Shown piece after piece: positions 59,064 through 64,000 of a DNA stretch of 64,000 nucleotides (position 1 is the stretch's first letter; each line of letters begins with the position of its first letter). The position numbers were made by a program, and so were the translations under genes. Origin of the DNA: Duganella sp. CF458 (GTDB lineage: Bacteria > Pseudomonadota > Gammaproteobacteria > Burkholderiales > Burkholderiaceae_D); contig NZ_FOOF01000005.1 in the NCBI RefSeq assembly GCF_900113115.1, forward strand, positions 280,073 to 344,072, in the 5' to 3' direction. Below the pieces are notes generated by a model. It searched no databases and was not told the origin of the DNA. It was given only the letters and a program-made list of their open reading frames with translations.

Positions 59064-59615
59064 TTAGCCCAGCTTGTCGTTGGACTTGCGACGGGAAGCC
59101 AAGCTCAGCAGGCCAACGCCTACCAGCAACATCGCATAGGTAGCAGGTTCCGGAATAGGAGCTGCCAGGCCCAGGTTACCGGCATAGGAACCGCCCAGAC
59201 CTGCGATGGCGGTGCTGCCAGTGACCGTGAAGCCATAATTGCCCGACATTAGGGCATCGATCGGGAAGAACTCGATGCCGGACGACGTGTCAAAGGTCGT
59301 TGCCAGGGCGGTTTGGCTGCTGTCGGCTTCTACTTTGAAGAACTGGATGCCAGTGATGCCATAGTTCGCCAGGCGGGAACCATCGATCCAGGTTTTACCA
59401 ACCACCACATTGCCGCTGGCATAGGTGGCATTGGTATCTACCGAGAACAGGTAAGTATCGATGTAATCCCCGGCCGTTGCGTGCAGCGCGCCGAAGATGG
59501 CATTGCCTGCAGCATCAAAGGTCAAAGTTGTCTGTGCCATAGCGCCGGAGCTGGCAAACAGCCCCGCCGATAGCATCAGTGTACCGGCTACCTTGCTAAG
59601 AAACGCTTTCTTCAT
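59064..59615 (-). CDS. PEP-CTERM exported protein (FxDxxA type)
   Basis: A 183-aa protein. The signal peptide ends AMA-QT near residue 27. The middle part (TTLTFDAAGNAIFGALHATA ... GDYIDTYLFSV) fits the FxDxxA PEP-CTERM type of Massilia-like bacteria. The C-terminal tag is PIPEPATYAML, a hydrophobic helix and ASRRKSND. Exosortase would cleave it for surface release. AAGGGG precedes the ATG at 59615; the 49 residues upstream in frame are rejected. Confidence 0.85.
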   Translation of the reverse strand: MKKAFLSKVAGTLMLSAGLFASSGAMAQTTLTFDAAGNAIFGALHATAGDYIDTYLFSVDTNATYASGNVVVGKTWIDGSRLANYGITGIQFFKVEADSSQTALATTFDTSSGIEFFPIDALMSGNYGFTVTGSTAIAGLGGSYAGNLGLAAPIPEPATYAMLLVGVGLLSLASRRKSNDKLG

Positions 59616-60089
59616 GTTAATACCCCTTGAGATAGTGTTGTTGTGAAGGTGAAGCGGTGTCAGCGTGCAAGAGATTGCCTGGTTATATCGACAGTGGCCT
59701 GCTGAAAACATAACCTTTCCTGCTTGCCAACGACGATCAATATAGCCCACCCCCTCCCTCAATTAGTTCATTAATGAAGTGTGTATGTTTTCAAGCGCAC
59801 AGAGCTCGACCGCGCTTGCGGGGCACGGAGAGGACGCGGGAAAACGTCAAGAGAAAAATTTTTGCGTGCTCGAGCCTGCAAGGCGTCCACGCCACATTTC
59901 GTAGTCCGATTCCGACAGGAACAAGAGCCGAACTGACGGGGGAATTGTGAGCAAACGCACCGTGTGCAACCGGGCAGGGAAATAAGATGGAACCGTGATC
60001 GAAGCGCTAAGCGCTCATCTCCCAGACATCCTGGCCGGCTTCTGCCGCAGCGAGGCAACCGGCCCAAAAACAGAATACGGAGGCCTATC
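59616..60089. other. Intergenic region of 474 bp, no recognised gene
   Basis: It lies between the divergent PEP-CTERM gene and the 51-aa gene. It contains a 12-bp palindrome TTCATTAATGAA (59767-59778). A reverse-strand frame at 59771-60160 is composed of Cys/Arg-rich, non-coding-like sequence and is not counted. The region probably holds the two promoters, which I cannot place with confidence. Confidence 0.6.
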
Positions 60090-60245
60090 ATGACCCAGAC
60101 CAACCACCCATCCAAGTACGTGGTAAGGGAATACCTCGAACGTCGTGCGCAAGCTGTCAAGCCCCCTCCATCGCCAGAGGAGATTCGCCGTCAGCTGGGC
60201 TGGGGCTTGATGCTGTTCGAGCCGAAGATGGAAACAGGGCGCTAG
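60090..60245 (+). CDS. Unrecognised 51-aa protein
   Basis: A small protein: TQTNHPSKYVVREYLERRAQ, then PPPSPEEIRRQLGWGLMLFE and a basic end. GGAGG lies 6 bp before the ATG, and a strong terminator follows 18 bp after the stop, so it looks like a compact, well-expressed single gene. The EEIRRQLGW stretch is helix-like. No family is recognised. Confidence 0.65.
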   Translation: MTQTNHPSKYVVREYLERRAQAVKPPPSPEEIRRQLGWGLMLFEPKMETGR

Positions 60246-60263
60246 ACCCCGTTCTTCACCATG

Positions 60264-60288
60264 ACCCGCCGCCTGGCGGGTTTTTTTT
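60264..60288 (+). terminator. Rho-independent terminator of the 51-aa gene
   Basis: A 7-bp stem ACCCGCC, GCCT loop, GGCGGGT, followed by eight Ts (60281-60288). It separates this gene from the LiaI/LiaF-LytTR operon. Confidence 0.88.
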
Positions 60289-60341
60289 CGCCGTTCGCTG
60301 AAATGTTCGCCGTTCACCGAGCCGCCGGCGCCGTTCACCGA
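60289..60341 (+). promoter_or_regulatory. Three phased direct repeats, candidate LytTR regulator site
   Basis: CGCCGTTCGCTGA (60289), CGCCGTTCACCGA (60308) and CGCCGTTCACCGA (60329), with periods of 19 and 21 bp, put every copy on about the same DNA face. LytTR regulators bind pairs of direct repeats with about two-turn spacing and a GTT core. The operon they precede encodes a LytTR regulator at its end. They end 65 bp before the first ATG. Confidence 0.6.
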
Positions 60342-60406
60342 AAAGCCGTTTCGCCGCCTTCCGCACCCCGGTATCGTTCATTCATCCAATCAACGGGGAG
60401 CGAAAA

Positions 60407-60763
60407 ATGAGCAAAGAAATGCAATCGCGCAGCCAGCTGCTCTGGGGCCTGATCGTGATCGCCGTCGGCGTGCTGTTCCTGACCGATATCGAAATTCCAC
60501 CAATCGGCCAACTGTGGCGCTACTGGCCTTTCCTGGCCATGGCCTTCGGCGCCGTGAAGTTGATCCCACCGACCACGCCGAAGCATGTGCTGGATGGCCT
60601 GTGCCACATTGCCTTTGCCGGCTGGTTCTACATGTCGTTCGAACATATCTGGGGCCTGACCTTCCACAACAGCTGGCCCATCCTGGTGATCATCGCCGGT
60701 ATCTGTTTGGTACTGCAGCCAGTTGTGATTAAATACACCGCCAATAAAGAGGAGAACCAATAA
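60407..60763 (+). CDS. LiaI/DUF5668-like membrane protein
   Basis: A 118-aa protein with four hydrophobic segments. It has SQLLWGLIVIAVGVLFLTDI, then LWRYWPFLAMAFGAVKLIPP, FAGWFYMSFEHIWGLTFHN and WPILVIIAGICLVLQPV. The pattern (two-helix hairpin with conserved WPxxxxxxG) is that of the LiaI-LiaF transmembrane region. The role is likely envelope-stress sensing with its neighbour. The stop overlaps the next ATG (TAATG). Confidence 0.75.
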   Translation: MSKEMQSRSQLLWGLIVIAVGVLFLTDIEIPPIGQLWRYWPFLAMAFGAVKLIPPTTPKHVLDGLCHIAFAGWFYMSFEHIWGLTFHNSWPILVIIAGICLVLQPVVIKYTANKEENQ

Positions 60764-61518
60764 TGCGCAACCGAGGCCATCGTGAACGTAATACCGCATC
60801 CCAGATGCTGATCGGCGCCGGCGTGATCCTGGCCGGCTTCCTGTTCCTGATCGATAACCTGGGCTGGATCGACCTCGATATGCGGGTGCATTTCTGGCCC
60901 ATCATCCTGATGGTGTTTGGCGCCTCGACCCTGGCGCAAGCGCCGCGGCGCGGCAGTGGTGCAACCTTTGCAGGCATTTTCATGCTGCTGTTCGGCATGG
61001 TCTCGCTGCTGAAAGGATTGGGCCTGATTGCCATCAGCTGGAAGACCTTGTTCCCGATCGGGATTATCGGCCTGGGCCTGCTGATGGTGTTCCGTGCCAA
61101 CAAGCGCAGCAAGCGAGCCGCTGACGGCGATGCCGGCAGCGGCTTCGCAGAGGACGCATCGATGTTCGGCATGGACCAGGGCGAAACCGGTGAGCGCGTG
61201 CTGGACCTGACGGCCATCCTCGGCGGCGTGCAGCGCAAGGTAACGACCCAGGACTTTCGTGGCGGCGACCTGACCAGCCTGATGGGCGGCATCGACCTCG
61301 ACATGCGCACCGCTTCGCTGAATGGCACCGCTGTGGTCAACGTGTTTGCCCTGATGGGCGGCATTTCGATCAAGGTACCGACCGACTGGACGGTGGAACT
61401 GGAAGGCACGCCGGTGCTCGGCGGCTTCGACGAAAAGACCATGGAGCCGAAAGACTCGAGCAAGCGCCTGGTGATTCGCGGTACCGCCATCATGGGCGGC
61501 GTGGAAATCCGTAACTGA
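60763..61518 (+). CDS. LiaF-like membrane protein
   Basis: A 251-aa protein. The N-terminal 110 residues have four membrane segments (QMLIGAGVILAGFLFLIDNL, then VHFWPIILMVFGAS and ISWKTLFPIGIIGLGLLMV). The C-terminal 100 residues are a beta-solenoid LiaF-type domain: LTAILGGVQRKV, LTSLMGGIDLDM, VFALMGGISIKV and GTAIMGGVEIR, a repeat with GG at fixed position. LiaF of Firmicutes inhibits a stress-sensing kinase. It overlaps the kinase gene by one base. Confidence 0.8.
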   Translation: MRNRGHRERNTASQMLIGAGVILAGFLFLIDNLGWIDLDMRVHFWPIILMVFGASTLAQAPRRGSGATFAGIFMLLFGMVSLLKGLGLIAISWKTLFPIGIIGLGLLMVFRANKRSKRAADGDAGSGFAEDASMFGMDQGETGERVLDLTAILGGVQRKVTTQDFRGGDLTSLMGGIDLDMRTASLNGTAVVNVFALMGGISIKVPTDWTVELEGTPVLGGFDEKTMEPKDSSKRLVIRGTAIMGGVEIRN

Positions 61519-62579
61519 TGCAGCGCGTGCTGACCAGCCGCAATGGCGTATTGCTGTACCTGACGGTATGGCTGCTGCTGGGGCTTGGACTGGGTGGCGC
61601 GGTGTCCACCCTCAGCGACGAGCCCCTGCTGCGCGCCATGCTGTTTGCGGTGCCGGTGACGATGCTGTTCTCCGTCGGCGCCGGCTTCTCGGCCTACTAT
61701 ATGTGCAAGGCCAACCCGCTGCGCGAACGCAGTCCGGCAGTGGTCCTGGTGTCGATGCTGACTGCCGCCGTGTGGGCCGGCTTCCTGTGGGTGTTCCTGA
61801 TGCGCAGCTGGAACGTAGCTGCCGAATCGTTTGGGGCCGAAGGCATCACGGTACGGCCGCAGTTGACGGCACTGCTGTTCCTGCTCGGCATCCTGATGTA
61901 CGGCTTGCTGGCGACCTTGAACTACCTGGCCAGTGAATTTGTCCGGGCCCGCCAGGCAGAGCAGCGCGAACTGGAATCGAAGCTGCTGGCGCGCGACGCG
62001 GAACTGCGCATGCTGCGCACCCAGATTGACCCGCACTTCCTGTTCAACAGCCTGAATTCGATCAGCGCGCTGACCTCGATCGACGCCAAACGTGCCCGCG
62101 ACATGACGCAGCGCCTGTCGGACTTCTTCCGCCAGAGCCTGGGCATTGAAGCGCAGGGCAAGATCACGCTGGAAGAGGAGGTGCGCCTGATCGGCCATTT
62201 CCTGGCAATTGAAAAAGTGCGCTTCGGCGCCCGGCTTGGCGTGGAGCAGGAAGTGGACGAAGGGGCGCTGGAATGCCTGCTACCGCCGATGATCCTGCAG
62301 CCGCTGGTGGAAAACGCCGTCAAGCACGGCATCGGCGGCATGCCGGAAGGCGGGACAGTGCGCATCGGCGCCCGCCGCGATGGCTCGCTGTTGAAGATTG
62401 AAGTGGAAAACGATACCGACCCGGACACGCCACCCCGCAAGGGCAATGGTATTGGCCTGGTCAACGTGCGGGAGCGCCTGGCGGCGGCCTACGGCCACCA
62501 GGCCAGCGCGCACTGCACGCACGAGAACGATAAATACCGGGTGGCCCTGACGCTGCCCGCCGAGACGAAGGAGTCCTGA
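61518..62579 (+). CDS. LytS/YehU-type sensor histidine kinase
   Basis: A 353-aa membrane kinase with four N-terminal helices (about residues 10-30, 36-58, 70-94 and 114-135) and no large extracellular domain. A short coiled coil leads into the His_kinase domain: LRTQIDPHFLFNSLNSISAL with phospho-His173. The ATPase domain has LQPLVENAVKHGIGG (N box) and GNGIGLVNVRERL (G box). It lies 3 bp before its regulator gene. Confidence 0.92.
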   Translation: MQRVLTSRNGVLLYLTVWLLLGLGLGGAVSTLSDEPLLRAMLFAVPVTMLFSVGAGFSAYYMCKANPLRERSPAVVLVSMLTAAVWAGFLWVFLMRSWNVAAESFGAEGITVRPQLTALLFLLGILMYGLLATLNYLASEFVRARQAEQRELESKLLARDAELRMLRTQIDPHFLFNSLNSISALTSIDAKRARDMTQRLSDFFRQSLGIEAQGKITLEEEVRLIGHFLAIEKVRFGARLGVEQEVDEGALECLLPPMILQPLVENAVKHGIGGMPEGGTVRIGARRDGSLLKIEVENDTDPDTPPRKGNGIGLVNVRERLAAAYGHQASAHCTHENDKYRVALTLPAETKES

Positions 62580-62582
62580 ACC

Positions 62583-63308
62583 ATGCGCGTCATCATTGTC
62601 GATGATGAAGAACTAGCCCGCGGCGTCATGCGGGAATACCTGCGGACCCACGCCGATGTGGAAGTGGTAGCCGAATGCGGCAACGGTTTTGAAGCCGTGA
62701 AGGCAATTGCCGAACTGGAGCCGGATCTCGTTTTCCTCGATATCCAGATGCCCAAACTCGATGGCTTCGAGGTGGTGGAACTGGCGGGCAGCAAGCCGCA
62801 CTACGTGTTCGCCACCGCCTATGACCAGTACGCGCTGAAGGCATTCGAAGTGCATGCAATCGATTATCTGCTCAAGCCTTATCCGCAGGAGCGGCTCGAC
62901 CAGGCCGTGGCACACGTGCGCAGCCGCCTTGGAAGCGCGCGTCCACCTGTAGCGCAGATGGCGACAGAAGCAGCAACCCGCAATGGCCCGCTGGAGCGTG
63001 TGCTAATTCGCGATGGATCGCGTGTTCACGTCATTGCTGCGGAACGCATCGACACCATCGAAGCGCAGGACGATTACGTGCAGATCCTGGCCGAGGGCAA
63101 GCCTTACCTGAAGAACCAGCGCCTGTCGGAACTGGAGGAGCAGCTCGACCAGACCCGTTTCGTACGCCTGCACCGTTCGTGGATCGTCAACGTGGAACGC
63201 ATCGAGCGCATCGAGCAGGCCACCAAGGATAGCCACTGCGCCGTGCTGAAAGATGGCCGCAAAGTTCCGGTGAGCCGCAGTGGCTATCAGAAGGTGAAAG
63301 GGCTGTAG
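62583..63308 (+). CDS. LytTR-family response regulator
   Basis: A 241-aa regulator. The receiver has IIVDDEELARGVMREYL, phospho-Asp53 in VFLDIQMPKLDG and the Lys in YLLKPYPQERL. The C-terminal LytTR DNA-binding domain reads LERVLIRDGSRVHVIAAERI, then RLHRSWIVNVERIERIE and DGRKVPVSRSGYQKVKG. The direct repeats at 60289-60341 are its likely target, which would give self-regulation. Confidence 0.93.
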   Translation: MRVIIVDDEELARGVMREYLRTHADVEVVAECGNGFEAVKAIAELEPDLVFLDIQMPKLDGFEVVELAGSKPHYVFATAYDQYALKAFEVHAIDYLLKPYPQERLDQAVAHVRSRLGSARPPVAQMATEAATRNGPLERVLIRDGSRVHVIAAERIDTIEAQDDYVQILAEGKPYLKNQRLSELEEQLDQTRFVRLHRSWIVNVERIERIEQATKDSHCAVLKDGRKVPVSRSGYQKVKGL

Positions 63309-63406
63309 CAGGGGTTTGCCTCGCAGGTAGTCGACGTCGGACTATTCATCAATTTCGCAAAAAGCTTCGCCTCCGAGTTCCACAAAGAGCTGCGCAGGGA
63401 ACTGGG

Positions 63407-63877
63407 CTAAGTTGAAAATACTACTAGTCTTCCGTCAGGATACCGGCCTTCCCAACCACAGGGCAGCCCACCATCAAGATAGGCTTGCTGCACTGCTCGC
63501 CATAGTTCGTGCACGTCGCCAAAGGCGTGGCAATGGATTAACCTTGCTATATCGCCCTGCATATTGTTGATCAACGTATCGTTGAGAGCGCTGCAGTAAT
63601 GCTTGGTTGTCATCTGGTCGAGTATTTCGAGGATTTTTCCTTCTATTTCACGAGGCATTTCCGGCCAAGCCGGTGTGACCGACTCCAGAAGATTCTGCCA
63701 ATCCTCGAACCGTTCGCCCGAGTCGTCCGTGGAGCGGGCGGTAGCTTCCGCTATGTCAAAAATTACGCGATTAGCTCTTGAGTTTCCTGCGTAAGGTCGG
63801 TCAAAGAACGTCGAGCGGCTCAAGTAATTGAGCAGTGGGGTTGCAGCGATTTGGACTTCTTTCCAGTTCTTACTCAT
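63407..63877 (-). CDS. Unrecognised 156-aa protein, immunity-protein-like end
   Basis: A cytoplasmic, acidic protein: SKNWKEVQIAATPLLNYLSR at the start, and AWPEMPREIEGKILEILDQM in the middle. The end is AVQQAYLDGGLPCGWEGRYP plus DGRLVVFS; this GWEGxxPxGxLVVF kind of ending recurs in some toxin-immunity and SMI1-like protein collections, from memory and not checked. Base composition is lower in GC than the neighbours, which suggests transfer. It stands alone after the LytTR operon. Confidence 0.55.
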   Translation of the reverse strand: MSKNWKEVQIAATPLLNYLSRSTFFDRPYAGNSRANRVIFDIAEATARSTDDSGERFEDWQNLLESVTPAWPEMPREIEGKILEILDQMTTKHYCSALNDTLINNMQGDIARLIHCHAFGDVHELWRAVQQAYLDGGLPCGWEGRYPDGRLVVFST

Positions 63878-63922
63878 TAATGTTTAAAAATAGCGGTTGG
63901 AGATATAAAGTGGACCCATCAG

Positions 63923-64000
63923 TCAAGACACTTTGCCGGGTAATTTAAGCTGCGTCCATTTCCAACTCAACAGCTGCTCGGCGCTGCCCCGTAGTACCTT
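63923..64000 (-). CDS. Possible C-terminal end of an unidentified gene
   Basis: A reverse-strand frame enters from the right edge and stops at 63923-63925. Its last residues are KVLRGSAEQLLSWKWTQLK and then LPGKVS. It is too short to identify. It might belong to an insertion sequence or integrase, since the adjacent 46 bp are A/T-rich and not gene-like. The frame could also be chance. Confidence 0.25.
   Translation of the reverse strand, partial: KVLRGSAEQLLSWKWTQLKLPGKVS

Noticed and set aside
59771..60160. A 129-residue reverse frame in the 474-bp gap
   Set aside because: Cys/Arg-rich non-coding-like composition, no ribosome site, and it overlaps the better supported 51-aa gene.

Overview
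The window reads as chromosomal DNA of a high-GC betaproteobacterium. The gene set and order best fit the family Oxalobacteraceae (Massilia/Telluria/Duganella group). This is an inference from tsaB-rimI-UDG, greA-DUF4149-yhbY-rlmE-ftsH-folP-glmM, the DUF3305/DUF3306 formate dehydrogenase operon, PEP-CTERM proteins and Pho boxes; no 16S gene is present. Most of the window is ordinary core genome. Nearly every interval has a confident gene, and the unusual material lies mainly in intergenic repeats, regulatory sites and a few orphan genes.

Layout. 1-3.1 kb: 5' end of fabI, mltD and three small conserved DUF genes. 3.2-9.1 kb: a PAS-GGDEF-EAL c-di-GMP protein, an orphan Tat-exported molybdopterin oxidoreductase and a thioredoxin. 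9.1-12.4 kb: overlapping cluster tsaB-rimI-uracil-DNA glycosylase-DUF1853. 12.4-18.0 kb: lplT (reverse), alr-radA, a PilZ protein and an orphan FliD-like protein. 18.3-27.6 kb: a phosphate regulon, with sixA and ppk1 leftward and pstSCAB-phoU-phoB-phoR rightward, divided by a divergent control region with PhoB boxes for both directions. 27.7-30.5 kb: patatin lipoprotein, GlcG/HbpS-like protein and two tandem solute-binding paralogues. 30.5-41.6 kb: carA (with a structured leader)-carB, greA, DUF4149, yhbY, rlmE, ftsH, folP, glmM. 41.6-41.85 kb: tRNA-Pro(TGG) and tRNA-Arg(TCT), separated by a terminator-like hairpin. 41.9-49.9 kb: accessory genes (PEP-CTERM protein, yedK with a LexA box, an SDR protein, dps, a membrane spermidine-synthase-like protein, argO/argP, periplasmic asparaginase). 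49.95-59.0 kb: a complete formate dehydrogenase operon (DUF3305, DUF3306, polyferredoxin, TorD chaperone, Tat peptide, alpha, beta, lipoprotein, gamma, small exported protein). 59.1-60.3 kb: a second PEP-CTERM protein and a 51-aa protein. 60.4-63.3 kb: LiaI/LiaF-like membrane proteins with a LytS/LytTR two-component pair, preceded by three helically phased direct repeats. 63.4-64 kb: an unrecognised protein and a reading frame running off the end.

How the genes work together. The phosphate block couples high-affinity uptake (PstSCAB), signalling (PhoU-PhoR-PhoB) and polyphosphate storage (Ppk1) through one shared control region. In the formate dehydrogenase block, exported catalytic and Fe-S subunits pass electrons to a membrane cytochrome b, with a chaperone and a cytoplasmic polyferredoxin for maturation. 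The LytTR block looks like a self-regulating envelope-stress module.

No CRISPR array, prophage or complete insertion sequence was seen. The best leads are the phased LytTR-type repeats at 60289-60341, the carA leader at about 30510-30648, the two families of REP-like palindromes and the LexA box overlapping a start codon at 43680-43695.
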